Positions 27,001 through 34,449 of a DNA stretch of 64,000 nt are shown here, one piece after another. Source of the stretch: RHLJ01 sp965212165. GTDB lineage: Bacteria; Bacteroidota; Rhodothermia; Balneolales; Balneolaceae. The stretch spans positions 2,542,001 to 2,606,000 of the forward strand of contig OZ243096.1 in the NCBI GenBank assembly GCA_965212165.1. Direction: 5' to 3'. Below the pieces are notes generated by a model. It was not told the DNA's origin. It did no database searches and worked only from the letters and a program-made list of their open reading frames with translations. A program made the position numbers and the translations under genes. Position 1 is the first letter of the stretch. Each line of letters opens with the position of its first letter.

Positions 27001-27120
27001 TTTATTTTGGACTACTACCCAAATTTTTGCAAAAGGATCACCCAATCGACATGAATTCGTTTTTTTTGCAAAAACCTTTGCTAACTCAGATAATGACGAT
27101 GATTTATATTCGAAGAACAT
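24073..27120 (-). CDS. recC: RecC, exodeoxyribonuclease V gamma subunit
   Basis: 1015 aa, close to the family length of about 1120. RecC hallmarks are WVVVQNKEAQQWLTLQVAKT near the N-terminus, FIFGLSQISSAFLDL, the SCHNSKREVEVLRDYL segment, EDVLVLVPEMEEYSSIV and VCMLGMNEKVFPR. As in RecC generally, the helicase and nuclease active sites are degenerate: there is no GKT walker loop. RecC bridges RecB and RecD, splits the DNA strands and reads Chi. It is the first gene of the operon, with a small gap (75 bp) to the RHH gene ahead of it. Confidence 0.92.
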   Translation of the reverse strand: MFFEYKSSSLSELAKVFAKKTNSCRLGDPFAKIWVVVQNKEAQQWLTLQVAKTEDIAFNFEFILPSELIWKLYRMNHSDLPTSLPADRIAMQWQIFEILKSKKGILGLNTLSENNKSLFQLAGQVADVMDLYQVFRPEILDSWEKSKLTTKDATEKWQQKIWNELNLIWNEKHPSIPSRKKAFYDLKKSFTNYDKNSVKYPESIYIFGLSQISSAFLDLITSLSNKIDIHFFDVDLKWETKGFDLMFSDWVKPKEDVEQLLKSFIKIKNVNHELERVSSTHSDSVLEKISKSSSITDQSFELHSCHNSKREVEVLRDYLLKSFDEHYDLNPEDVLVLVPEMEEYSSIVDSVFKGDENELRIPIYSPSNISSQSQMAFKSFLELISSNFKINDVLDFLEIESIRTCFNFTDDDIYTLKKWFLKNNIHWGLELSDSIYSIEKAASNFMTGYAMEIEDFSSFDSLIPFDGIQSSDHAELVAKFSTVLQMFKPIKSSIYKNKSFKEWLFEIKIWAHKLFKNDEKAEISFNISLDKLIEYARIVDSDVEVNYNLFKEWFIEQLSDQKASSSGIGHGVVLSSYIPYRSIPFKKVCMLGMNEKVFPRNAIRPEFDLINSYPKAGDRIMKEDDKLLFYELLVSTSQSLFISFIGKDQHTDSEKLPSMIIQKMMDEFEEFKPIVHKLHGFDWTYFKEGNSYSNSTKELGEQIYSINEKEHPFITKNEFLKSEGFTDHIELEELIKHFVHPCKQLINNGLNIRTSFEESEPTDREVFKVSALEKYSLDQLLLDGIDSEIAKYELKEYAIQAGFSPQGIPGDHAFETEYNDIDELLSLAKPYLVHNETNGELDFTLEDYRIIGSYSKVYGETNIFIKAAKLKAKDFINAWIKHLSFASSSLKLKKTVLIGRDSNNKNQIYTISNVEKPDEILRHLIKWFIDAKTEKSLLAFFPESTKAFVEAKHANKDDPFKSAKSKWTGSEFNIGEKDDYYNSLYWRGENPLELSSFQNNAINFWEPLLTHLVKS

Positions 27121-27195
27121 TCAAAGTATGCATTTATATTTGAGATAAGTATAAGGAAATGCAACTGTGAATACAGAATAAAAGCTAGTTGAAAT

Positions 27196-27453
27196 TTATT
27201 CTTTTATTACTTTTTTAAGAGCTTTATTTACGTAATGGGAATAGGAGTTTTTATTTTTTTTTGCTCTTTTTTTTATCTCATCAATTAGATCTTCTTCTAA
27301 ATAATAGCAGACAGTCTTTTTGCTAGAAGAAGATTTCTTTTCTTCCTTTGCTTCCTCACCTGCACCCGATTTGGTTTGAGGAATAAAATCAAATTTGGCA
27401 TCAGCCAAAGGGCGGTACCCTAATGGATTATGCCCCATTACCTTTTTATCCAT
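27196..27453 (-). CDS. Small ribbon-helix-helix protein paired with ParA
   Basis: 85 aa. The C-terminal 45 residues (KTVCYYLEEDLIDEIKKRAKKN then SYSHYVNKALKKVIKE) fit a ribbon-helix-helix DNA-binding fold of the CopG/ParG type. The N-terminal part has a compact motif MGHNPLGYRPLADAKFDFIP and a flexible Lys/Ser/Glu linker, the arrangement of partition adaptors whose N-terminus stimulates the ParA ATPase. It starts 4 bp after the parA stop. A second in-frame ATG at 27438 would begin at MGHNPLG. No ParB is adjacent. Function as centromere-binding adaptor is inferred. Confidence 0.65.
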   Translation of the reverse strand: MDKKVMGHNPLGYRPLADAKFDFIPQTKSGAGEEAKEEKKSSSSKKTVCYYLEEDLIDEIKKRAKKNKNSYSHYVNKALKKVIKE

Positions 27454-27457
27454 CGAA

Positions 27458-28213
27458 CTAATGTCCGTTTTTTATTTCTTTTGCTAATGCTAGATAATCC
27501 TTAGCACCATTACTGTTACCATCGTATTCAAAAATTGTTTTATGATGACTTGGAGCTTCAGCTAAAGCTACATTATCACGAATAATAGTATTAAAAACTT
27601 TTTTACCGAAGTAATCCTTAATGTGACCAACAACTTCCTTATTAAGGTTTTTTCTACTATCGTATAGAGTACAAATTATACCACCTACTTCTAAATTTGC
27701 ATTCAACCTTTGCTGTACAACCTTAATTAAATCTAGTAGCTTAGACAGACCATGTAAGGCTAAATATTCAGATTGTAGAACAATAAAAATATCTTCAACG
27801 GCTGTAAAAGCATTTAGTGTTAAAAGTCCTAAGTTTGGCGGACAGTCAATTAACACATAATCATAATCTGTACCTTTAAGCTGAGCTAAAAAATTTTTAA
27901 GTAGACTTTCTCTAGCAGGTTCATTTGCTAATTCTAACTCAGCTCCTGAGAGCTCAAGTGAAGAAGCTATATAATCAAAACCTTTGTGTTTAATAACTAC
28001 GTCTTCAAGTTTAACACCACCTTTTAAAGCTTGATAAATAGTCTTATCAAGTCTTTGAGAATGTAATCGTAAAGAATATGTTAGGTTTGCTTGTGGATCT
28101 AAGTCTATTAAAAGTACTTTTTTTCCAAGTTTTGCTAACCCAGCTCCTACATTAATTGTAGAAGTTGTTTTTCCTACTCCACCTTTTTGATTAGTAAATG
28201 CTATTGTCCTCAT
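27458..28213 (-). CDS. ParA/Soj-family partition ATPase
   Basis: 251 aa. Deviant Walker A FTNQKGGVGKTTSTIN near the N-terminus, Walker A' LIDLDPQANLTYSL, and Walker B YVLIDCPPNLGLLTLNA. The family switches between DNA-bound dimer and free monomer to position chromosomes, plasmids or protein clusters. Length and motifs match chromosomal Soj. The partner gene encodes an RHH protein, not ParB, as in ParFG-type (type Ib) plasmid systems. The 263-bp region upstream is AT-rich and could contain the operator or partition site, but I see no clear array of repeats there. Confidence 0.88.
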   Translation of the reverse strand: MRTIAFTNQKGGVGKTTSTINVGAGLAKLGKKVLLIDLDPQANLTYSLRLHSQRLDKTIYQALKGGVKLEDVVIKHKGFDYIASSLELSGAELELANEPARESLLKNFLAQLKGTDYDYVLIDCPPNLGLLTLNAFTAVEDIFIVLQSEYLALHGLSKLLDLIKVVQQRLNANLEVGGIICTLYDSRKNLNKEVVGHIKDYFGKKVFNTIIRDNVALAEAPSHHKTIFEYDGNSNGAKDYLALAKEIKNGH

Positions 28214-28476
28214 GATCCGAGAAAGTAAATGACTTATTTCTAATGTAGCTATTAAGAGTTAATTCAGCTTATTTGTTACACAATACAATATATATTTTAT
28301 AGTAAAAAGGTAAGATGCATTAAACTTTTCTAAACAAAGTTTAAAAACTTATTTAAACATCATTTATCCTAAATAATAACATTGACTAAAATTCTAATAT
28401 CAAATTCGGTTAATTAATAGATGATCTGTTTATATTGTACATATCTTAATCAAAATAACTTCTCAAACTATAGGAA

Positions 28477-28848
28477 ATGAGATTTTTTAGTAGAAAGTTA
28501 ATAAAGCCTCAAGATCTAAACGCACATGGAACACTATTTGGTGGAACCGTACTTAGTTGGGTAGATGAGGAAGCCGCAATCTTTGTTCTTTGTCAGCTTG
28601 GGAAAGGGAATATTGTTACAAAGTACATGTCGGAAATAAACTTTGTTAATTCTGCTAAATTAGGTGAAGTAATTGAGATTGGCATGGAAACAGTTAAATT
28701 TGGTAGGACATCAATTACAGTTAAGTGTGAAGTTCGAACAAAGTTTGAAAAAAACACTATTATAACTATTGATGAAATTGTATTTGTTCATCTTGATGAA
28801 CTTGGAAGACCGTTACCACATGGTATTATTGAACCCGTTAACGAATAG
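28477..28848 (+). CDS. Acyl-CoA thioesterase, hotdog fold (YciA-like)
   Basis: 123 aa. The hotdog signature HGTLFGGTVLSWVDEEAAIF (catalytic Asp in WVDE) and YMSEINFVNSAKLGEVIEI match YciA/BFIT-type thioesterases that cleave acyl-CoA to CoA plus fatty acid. Usual family length is 120-160 aa. It is the first gene of a plus-strand cluster and is followed after 7 bp by an Hpt gene. Substrate chain length is not predictable. Confidence 0.82.
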   Translation: MRFFSRKLIKPQDLNAHGTLFGGTVLSWVDEEAAIFVLCQLGKGNIVTKYMSEINFVNSAKLGEVIEIGMETVKFGRTSITVKCEVRTKFEKNTIITIDEIVFVHLDELGRPLPHGIIEPVNE

Positions 28849-28855
28849 ACTTTAA

Positions 28856-29206
28856 TTGAGCAGCAATAATAAATTAGTAGACTTTAGTACCCTATCTGAA
28901 ATGTTATATGGTGAGGCTTCGTACATAAAAGAATTTGCAGAGGCTGCATTAACATCATTTAAAGAATTCCAAGATAACTATTCGTTATTTCTAAAAGATC
29001 GGGATGAAGTTAATTTTCGAAAAGCAGGTCACAAAATAAAGCCGGTCGCTCAAATGCTTGGTTTAGGGTTAATAATAGAAGAATATGAATACGGCAAGGT
29101 TCTTATTTGGGAAGAGCGAAGTGATTCTGAAATTAATGCTTCTTGTAAGAAAATGGATGATATTTGTACAAGAGTTTTAGAAGAACTTAGAAATATAGCC
29201 AAATAA
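28856..29206 (+). CDS. Histidine-phosphotransfer (Hpt) domain protein
   Basis: 116 aa, all alpha-helical and acidic. FRKAGHKIKPVAQMLGLGLI matches the phosphoacceptor helix of Hpt domains, with His59 the likely phosphorylated residue. No other domain is present. The start is probably TTG at 28856; the first in-frame ATG (28901) would remove 15 residues but leave the domain intact. It lies between a thioesterase and an OmpR/EnvZ-type pair, so it may be part of a phosphorelay, although the nearby kinase is not hybrid. Confidence 0.62.
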   Translation: MSSNNKLVDFSTLSEMLYGEASYIKEFAEAALTSFKEFQDNYSLFLKDRDEVNFRKAGHKIKPVAQMLGLGLIIEEYEYGKVLIWEERSDSEINASCKKMDDICTRVLEELRNIAK

Positions 29207-29271
29207 GGCTAAATGTTACTTTTTTGTGATACATTAAAAGTAAGAGGTTCTTAAATATTGAGCTTAAATTT

Positions 29272-29994
29272 ATGTCTATGAAAGCTCCTATTAAACCTAT
29301 ACTTATTGTTGAAGACGACAAGGATTTGTCTGAACTAATCAAAATTCAACTAACTGATCTTAATTTTGCTGTTGAGCAAAGTTTTAATGGCTCTGAAGCA
29401 TTAAAAAAAATTCTTTCCACTTCCTACTCGCTTATTATTTTAGATGTGATGCTACCAGGAATGAATGGCTTCGATATTTGTAAATCAGTTCGTAAAGAAG
29501 ATTCAAAGACCCCTATACTAATGCTTACTGCTAAGGCAGAAGAAATTGATAAAATTATGGGCTTAGAATTCGGAGCTGACGATTATCTCACAAAACCATT
29601 TAGTATTCGAGAATTATCTGCCCGTATAAAAGCATTACTTAGACGATCAAAAGCTAGTGGATCAGAAAATAATTCTGTGCAAGATCATATTAGTTTCGGT
29701 AAACTCTCAATCTTTCCCAACAAACGTATTATTGAACTTGAAAGCGAACAGCTTGAACTAACTACAAAAGAGTTCGATTTACTGATGTTGTTTGCCACTA
29801 ATCCCGGTCGAGCTTATAGTAGGCAACAACTTTTGGATATCGTTTGGGGATACCAATATAGTGGCTATTCGCACACGGTCAACTCTCATATCAACCGCTT
29901 AAGAAGTAAAATTGAGAAGGACGCTGCAAATCCAATCTTTATTAAAACGGTTTGGGGTGTTGGATATAGATTCACAGAACTGGAGGAGATTTAA
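29272..29994 (+). CDS. OmpR/PhoB-family response regulator
   Basis: 240 aa. The receiver domain has the acidic pair (VEDD, residues 14-16), phosphoacceptor Asp58 (ILDVMLPG), a conserved Thr (LMLTAKA) and Lys (DYLTKPF). A winged-helix effector domain follows from about residue 135 (LTTKEFDLLMLFATNPGRAY through TVWGVGYRF). It is a DNA-binding transcription factor. Its last codons contain the Shine-Dalgarno sequence of the kinase gene, which starts 2 bp downstream. It sits 65 bp after the Hpt gene. Confidence 0.95.
   Translation: MSMKAPIKPILIVEDDKDLSELIKIQLTDLNFAVEQSFNGSEALKKILSTSYSLIILDVMLPGMNGFDICKSVRKEDSKTPILMLTAKAEEIDKIMGLEFGADDYLTKPFSIRELSARIKALLRRSKASGSENNSVQDHISFGKLSIFPNKRIIELESEQLELTTKEFDLLMLFATNPGRAYSRQQLLDIVWGYQYSGYSHTVNSHINRLRSKIEKDAANPIFIKTVWGVGYRFTELEEI
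29982..29988 (+). promoter_or_regulatory. Shine-Dalgarno of sensor kinase gene
   Basis: GGAGGAG lies inside the last codons of the response regulator, 8 nt before the kinase ATG at 29997. It shows that this genome does use strong SD sites at some genes. Confidence 0.7.
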
Positions 29995-29996
29995 TT

Positions 29997-31472
29997 ATGA
30001 ACTTATTGACAAAAAGTTTTTACGGTAAGTTATCGCTTATTTTTCTAGTGCTTATTCTATTCTTAGGTGGTTCTTTAGCCTATCTAAGCATGAAATCTTC
30101 TTTAATGTTTGTTGAAGAAACCACGCAAAAAGTTAACAAAGATTTAGCCTTTGAAATGGCAATGGAAATTCAGCCTTTTTTGAATGAAGCCATCGAAGTT
30201 GATAATATTCAAAACAAAATCGAATACCTTCAAGGCATTAACCCACAAGTAGATATCTATCTGGTTGGTGGTAATGGAATGATTAAAGGAGTTTTTTTAG
30301 GAGAAGAATCAAATTCAAATCTTCAATTAGATTTTGTGAATACAGCGCCTCTCGATAAATATCTAAATGGAGATGAACTTCCTATTCTTGGTCAGGATCC
30401 GTTGAATCCAAAAGTGATGAAGCCTTTTTCAGTTGCCAATGTTTCAATTATGGGAGAACAAGGCTGTTATTTGTATGTGATTTTGGGAGGTAAACTTTAT
30501 GATGAAACCGCCGGAATGCTTGCTGAGAGTTACATCATAAAAAATACTATGCTTGGACTAATAATTATCATTTCAGGAACTATGTTATTGGGTTTATTGA
30601 TCTTCCGATGGCTTACATATAGACTCCGAGAGATGACTACAACAGTTATGGCATTCGAACATGGTCAACTTGAAGAACGTGTAGAAATTCACTCCCAAGA
30701 TGAAATAGGGGTTCTTGGTTCTTCTTTCAATCAGATGGCAGATACCTTGGTTGCCAATATGGATGAAATCAAACAAGTTGACAAGTTAAGAAGAGAGCTT
30801 ATTGCAAACGTTTCTCATGACCTAAGAAGTCCTCTTGCATCAATACAGGGTTATTTAGAAACCATTCAACAAAAGGATAAAACCCTTTCGAATGAAGATC
30901 GAAACCGTTATTACGATATTGTTCTTAGAAATACTAGAAAACTGGGTAATTTAATTGCAGAACTTTTTGAGCTTTCTAAGTTGGATGCTAAGAATGTTCA
31001 ACCTGAGCTAGAACCTGTTTCTATTGCTGAATTAGCACAAGATTTAGTAGCTCAATTCCAACCACAATCACTTGAGAAAAATATTACTTTGAAGGCAATT
31101 CTACCCAATGAGCCTCTGAATTTAGTAAACGCAGATATAGCTCTTATGGAGCGTGCTATTTCAAATTTGATAGATAATGCAATCAAAAACACTCCTAAAA
31201 ATGGTGACGTGTATATAATACCTGCAAATACTGGAGACAAAGTAAGTGTTGAGATTTCTGATAACGGAGTCGGGATTCCCCAAGACCAAATTGCTCGAAT
31301 CTTTGATCGATTTTATCAAACCGATCCGAGCAGAACTGGAGATACAGGTGTTGGTCTCGGACTTTCAATAGCACAAAAAATTCTTGAGCTACATGGTTCA
31401 AAACTTTCTGTAAAAAGTGTACTGAATAAGGGAACGACTTTTAGTTTTAGTCTATTACCATATACAGACTAA
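29997..31472 (+). CDS. Sensor histidine kinase (HAMP-HisKA-HATPase)
   Basis: 491 aa. TM1 (LSLIFLVLILFLGGSLAYL), a periplasmic sensor of about 150 residues, TM2 (TMLGLIIIISGTMLLGLLIF), HAMP, then HisKA with NVSHDLRSPLASIQGYLETI (phosphorylated His274) and HATPase_c motifs N box (NLIDNAIKNTPKNG), G1 (ISDNGVGIP), F and G2 (TGVGLGLSIAQKI). It forms a two-component pair with the regulator immediately upstream. The signal sensed cannot be read from the sequence. Confidence 0.95.
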   Translation: MNLLTKSFYGKLSLIFLVLILFLGGSLAYLSMKSSLMFVEETTQKVNKDLAFEMAMEIQPFLNEAIEVDNIQNKIEYLQGINPQVDIYLVGGNGMIKGVFLGEESNSNLQLDFVNTAPLDKYLNGDELPILGQDPLNPKVMKPFSVANVSIMGEQGCYLYVILGGKLYDETAGMLAESYIIKNTMLGLIIIISGTMLLGLLIFRWLTYRLREMTTTVMAFEHGQLEERVEIHSQDEIGVLGSSFNQMADTLVANMDEIKQVDKLRRELIANVSHDLRSPLASIQGYLETIQQKDKTLSNEDRNRYYDIVLRNTRKLGNLIAELFELSKLDAKNVQPELEPVSIAELAQDLVAQFQPQSLEKNITLKAILPNEPLNLVNADIALMERAISNLIDNAIKNTPKNGDVYIIPANTGDKVSVEISDNGVGIPQDQIARIFDRFYQTDPSRTGDTGVGLGLSIAQKILELHGSKLSVKSVLNKGTTFSFSLLPYTD

Positions 31473-31483
31473 CACTATACAAT

Positions 31484-31972
31484 ATGCTATTAAAAGAAAG
31501 TGAGCTGGATGATCAAGACATAATCTATCCAGTTTTAGGAAAACCTTACAAAGAACCGGGTAAATTACTAACTGTTACTGGTTCCTCCATGTATTTTCTT
31601 AAAGAATGCACAGATTTAAAAGGTCACCCTCTCCCGTTAAAAAGAGATCGCATGAAAGCGATCTTTCAACGTTATGATAAAGGATTATTCATGCTTTTGA
31701 ATGGCAGTAATTATCAGAATGGAATTCTGATTCCTTTTAATTCAATTATCCATATTACATTGAATCAAAAAATACAAAGAAATGAAGGAAGTACTTCTTT
31801 AATACCTAGACTTATTAGCAATTTCACTAAAACTAAAGAGCTTATTCTTATTATTGAAACTGATTATTTTAAAGCAAAAATGTCTACGAGTTTTAGTTCT
31901 TACAATAGTGAAGTTCAATACTTTCTAAATCTTGGAATTGAAAAGAAGCTATCGTTCAAAAAAACAGAATAA
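31484..31972 (+). CDS. Hypothetical protein co-transcribed with two-component system
   Basis: 162 aa with no signal peptide and no membrane segment. The sequence looks like a small beta-rich domain (LLTVTGSSMYFLKECTDLKG ... GLFMLLNGSNYQNGILIPF ... LILIIETDYFKAKMSTSFS), which may be PH-like, but I recognise no family. It follows the kinase gene by 11 bp, so it is probably in the same operon. It could be an accessory or target of the signalling system. Confidence 0.55.
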   Translation: MLLKESELDDQDIIYPVLGKPYKEPGKLLTVTGSSMYFLKECTDLKGHPLPLKRDRMKAIFQRYDKGLFMLLNGSNYQNGILIPFNSIIHITLNQKIQRNEGSTSLIPRLISNFTKTKELILIIETDYFKAKMSTSFSSYNSEVQYFLNLGIEKKLSFKKTE

Positions 31973-32071
31973 GTACATCTTAGTTTATTCTTTTTTGATC
32001 TCTCTGTGATAAAGCCGTGATACTTAGCCCCTAATTTGTGTTTGTAATTATTAAACAAACAAATACAAATT

Positions 32072-32965
32072 ATGACAATTAAAACTATTCTTACACTATT
32101 AATTACTGCTACTCTTTTTGCAGCATGCAGTACCTCATCTATTTCTGAATCAGAGTCTCTTTCACTAGAACTTAACGGAGTTGAAGCTCTACAAAATGGA
32201 TTTCATTTTGAAGGCTGGGTAATCATAAACGGAAGTCCAGTTACAACTGGAAAATTTAATGTAGATTCTAATGGCAACCTTGTTACACTCTCGGGTTCTG
32301 TTATTCCAAACGGGGAATTTACGGTAGATGCAGATCTTTCTGCTGCGACCACATTTGTACTTAGCATTGAGCCATCAGGCGATGTAGATGACATTCCTGC
32401 TGAAACTCATCATCTTTCCGGAGACATATCAAACAGTAGCTCTACCCTTTCTTTCGCTCACGGAGCTTCTTTAGGCAATGATTTTACTTCAGCAACTGGT
32501 AGCTACATTCTTGCAACTCCAAGTGACGATGATGACTCTAACGAAAACAGTGGGATTTGGTTCTTAGACCCCTCAGGTCCAAGTGCAACGCTTTCACTAC
32601 CTACTCTACCTGCTGGATGGAGATATGAAGGTTGGGCTGTTTCTGGTGGAACTCCCATCAGCACAGGAACTTTCACCTCAGTTTCAGGAGCTGACGCTTT
32701 CGCTGGCTTCAGCGGAATCAACAGTACACCTCCATTTCCTGGAGAAGATTTCTTAATGAATGCACCATCAGGACTTAGCTTTCCTATTGATTTAGCTGGT
32801 GGAGTAGCTGTAATCTCTATAGAACCATATCCAGATGATAGTCCTGCTCCATATACTTTAAAACCTCTTGTAGGACAAATACCCTCTACAGCAATAGATC
32901 GTACTCTTTATTCAATTGATAATAATGCTAGTACATTCTCAACTGGTACAGTTACCATCAACTAA
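32072..32965 (+). CDS. Lipoprotein with two EGW-type repeats
   Basis: 297 aa. A lipoprotein signal ends TLFAAC (Cys19). The body contains two copies of one module: FHFEGWVIINGSPVTTGKF near residue 50 and RYEGWAVSGGTPISTGTF near residue 188, each followed by a Gly/Ser/Thr-rich beta region and a conserved FVLSIEPSGD / VAVISIEPYPDD segment. The EGW...G.P..TG.F pattern resembles the periplasmic part of anti-sigma-K (RskA-like) proteins, but no anti-sigma domain or membrane helix is present here. An acidic DDDDSNEN linker separates the halves. Function unknown; likely outer-membrane attached. Confidence 0.6.
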   Translation: MTIKTILTLLITATLFAACSTSSISESESLSLELNGVEALQNGFHFEGWVIINGSPVTTGKFNVDSNGNLVTLSGSVIPNGEFTVDADLSAATTFVLSIEPSGDVDDIPAETHHLSGDISNSSSTLSFAHGASLGNDFTSATGSYILATPSDDDDSNENSGIWFLDPSGPSATLSLPTLPAGWRYEGWAVSGGTPISTGTFTSVSGADAFAGFSGINSTPPFPGEDFLMNAPSGLSFPIDLAGGVAVISIEPYPDDSPAPYTLKPLVGQIPSTAIDRTLYSIDNNASTFSTGTVTIN

Positions 32966-32993
32966 ACCTTAGACTACTGGCATAGTCTGAACT

Positions 32994-33028
32994 AAAACCT
33001 TTTCAATAAAAGTTGGAAAGGTTTTTTT
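32994..33028 (+). terminator. Intrinsic terminator after EGW lipoprotein
   Basis: A 13-bp stem with one G-U pair (32994-33006 with 33013-33025), 6-nt loop, ending in seven T. It separates the lipoprotein from galE. Confidence 0.87.
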
Positions 33029-33078
33029 ACGTGATATGTTTTAGCTTACGCTAACTTTAATAAAGCAAATTATTTAAA

Positions 33079-34092
33079 ATGGCAGTATTAGTAACAGGTG
33101 GCGCAGGATATATTGGTAGTCATACCGTATTGGAATTATTAAACACAGGTCAAGAAGTAGTTGTTGTTGATAATCTTTCTAATAGTAGTCAAGAATCACT
33201 ACGTAGAGTTGAACAGATAACTGGAAAGAGACCACATTTCTATGAGGTCGATTTAATTAATAAACCAGAGCTAGAAAAGATTTTTGAATCACATTCGATT
33301 GATTCAGTTATTCATTTTGCTGGGTTTAAAGCAGTTGGAGAATCTGTAGCAAAACCGATTATGTATTATCAAAATAATCTTGATAGTACATTCATACTTT
33401 GTGAAGTGATGAAGGAATTTGGTGTTAAAAAACTAGTATTTAGTTCTTCTGCTACTGTTTATGGTGATCCAGCAAGTGTTCCAATTACAGAAGACTTCCC
33501 ATTATCAGCAACAAACCCATACGGTCGTACTAAACTTTTTATTGAATATATATTAAAAGATCTCCATATCGCCGACAACTCATGGAATATTACATTGCTT
33601 AGATATTTTAACCCTGTTGGTGCTCATAAATCTGGCTTGATTGGTGAAGACCCCAATGGTATTCCAAATAATCTAATGCCTTATGTTTCACAAGTTGCTG
33701 TTGGAAAACTAAAAGAACTGTCTGTTTTCGGTGAAGACTACCCTACTATTGATGGAACAGGTGTGCGAGATTATATACATGTTGTAGATTTAGCACTTGG
33801 ACATCTAAAAGCATTAGAAAATCTAGATGGTGCGACAGGTGGAGTTAAAATATATAATTTAGGAACAGGAAAAGGATCTAGTGTATTGGAAATGATAAAA
33901 GCATTTGAAGACGCATCAGGGAAAAAAGTTGCCTATAAAATTGGACCTAGAAGACCTGGAGATATTGCTTCATGCTATGCAGAACCAACACTTGCAAAAG
34001 AAGAACTAGGATGGGTTGCAGAACGTGGTGTTGAAGAAATGTGTGAAGATGGATGGCGTTGGCAATCAAATAATCCTAATGGGTACAAATAG
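33079..34092 (+). CDS. galE: UDP-glucose 4-epimerase
   Basis: 337 aa, the usual GalE length. The NAD-binding motif GGAGYIGSH starts at residue 7; the catalytic Ser/Thr (FSSSATVYG) and YxxxK (Tyr148 in YGRTK) are present, as are YFNPVGAH and GTGVRDYIHVVDLA. It interconverts UDP-glucose and UDP-galactose for surface polysaccharides or galactose use. It is monocistronic, preceded by a terminator, and followed by a repeat region and tRNA. Confidence 0.95.
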   Translation: MAVLVTGGAGYIGSHTVLELLNTGQEVVVVDNLSNSSQESLRRVEQITGKRPHFYEVDLINKPELEKIFESHSIDSVIHFAGFKAVGESVAKPIMYYQNNLDSTFILCEVMKEFGVKKLVFSSSATVYGDPASVPITEDFPLSATNPYGRTKLFIEYILKDLHIADNSWNITLLRYFNPVGAHKSGLIGEDPNGIPNNLMPYVSQVAVGKLKELSVFGEDYPTIDGTGVRDYIHVVDLALGHLKALENLDGATGGVKIYNLGTGKGSSVLEMIKAFEDASGKKVAYKIGPRRPGDIASCYAEPTLAKEELGWVAERGVEEMCEDGWRWQSNNPNGYK

Positions 34093-34124
34093 GTTTTAAA
34101 CTATACTCAGCAATTTTTTATGCA

Positions 34125-34207
34125 GTCATTTCGTGTGAACCAAGAAATCTAAAATACCTTTTAAAAGCACATTAGATTTCTCAGTCGAATAACTCCTTCG
34201 GAATGAC
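34125..34207. repeat. Degenerate interspersed palindromic element
   Basis: An imperfect inverted repeat: gtcattt...aagaaatctaa on the left and ttagatttct...ggaatgac on the right (34142-34152 pairs with 34172-34181; the ends pair as well). Elements ending in 'CCTTCGGAATGAC' are a known type of intergenic repeat in Bacteroidota-like genomes. It lies between galE and tRNA-Leu; a diverged relative is at 48937-49046. Confidence 0.5.
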
Positions 34208-34270
34208 AATCTTTTGTACTTGAGCGTTGGAGTTTAGCCTCCACTACTCTTATCTTTGCATTTCAAAAGC

Positions 34271-34352
34271 GCCAAGGTGGCGGAACTGGTAGACGCGCGC
34301 GACTCAAACTCGCGTTCCTCACGGAGTAGGGGTTCGATTCCCCTCCTTGGTA
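34271..34352 (+). tRNA. tRNA-Leu (anticodon CAA)
   Basis: The acceptor stem gccaagg (34271-34277) pairs with ccttggt (34345-34351), with a terminal G-U. The anticodon stem cgcga/tcgcg encloses the loop ctcaaac, giving anticodon CAA at 34305-34307. A variable arm (ttcctcacggag) and T arm ggggttcgattcccc follow. It has a class II layout. CCA is not encoded. The discriminator base is A, as expected for leucine. Confidence 0.95.
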
Positions 34353-34353
34353 C

Positions 34354-34396
34354 AATAGCCTTCTTAATCATATGATTTTGAAGGCTATTTTTATTT
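34354..34396 (+). terminator. Terminator after tRNA-Leu
   Basis: A 10-bp stem (aatagccttc 34354-34363 with gaaggctatt 34380-34389) with an inner palindrome aatcatatgatt, followed by a T-rich stretch. It separates the tRNA from the thr leader region. Confidence 0.85.
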
Positions 34397-34449
34397 TTAG
34401 TGATGGGGTTTACTTTAACTGCTAAAACCAATAGACTCTTCGTATACCA

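Noticed and set aside
18789..27120. AddAB instead of RecBCD
   Set aside because: Three subunits with a RecD-type helicase and a nuclease only in RecB are present, and RecC has no helicase walker motif.
27196..28213. ParA/RHH as evidence of an integrated plasmid
   Set aside because: No replication, conjugation or integrase gene is nearby and the neighbours are core genes, so it was kept as a chromosomal pair.
34234..34431. Minus-strand ORF of 65 aa around the tRNA
   Set aside because: It is an antisense reading across tRNA-Leu and its terminator; such products are common annotation errors.
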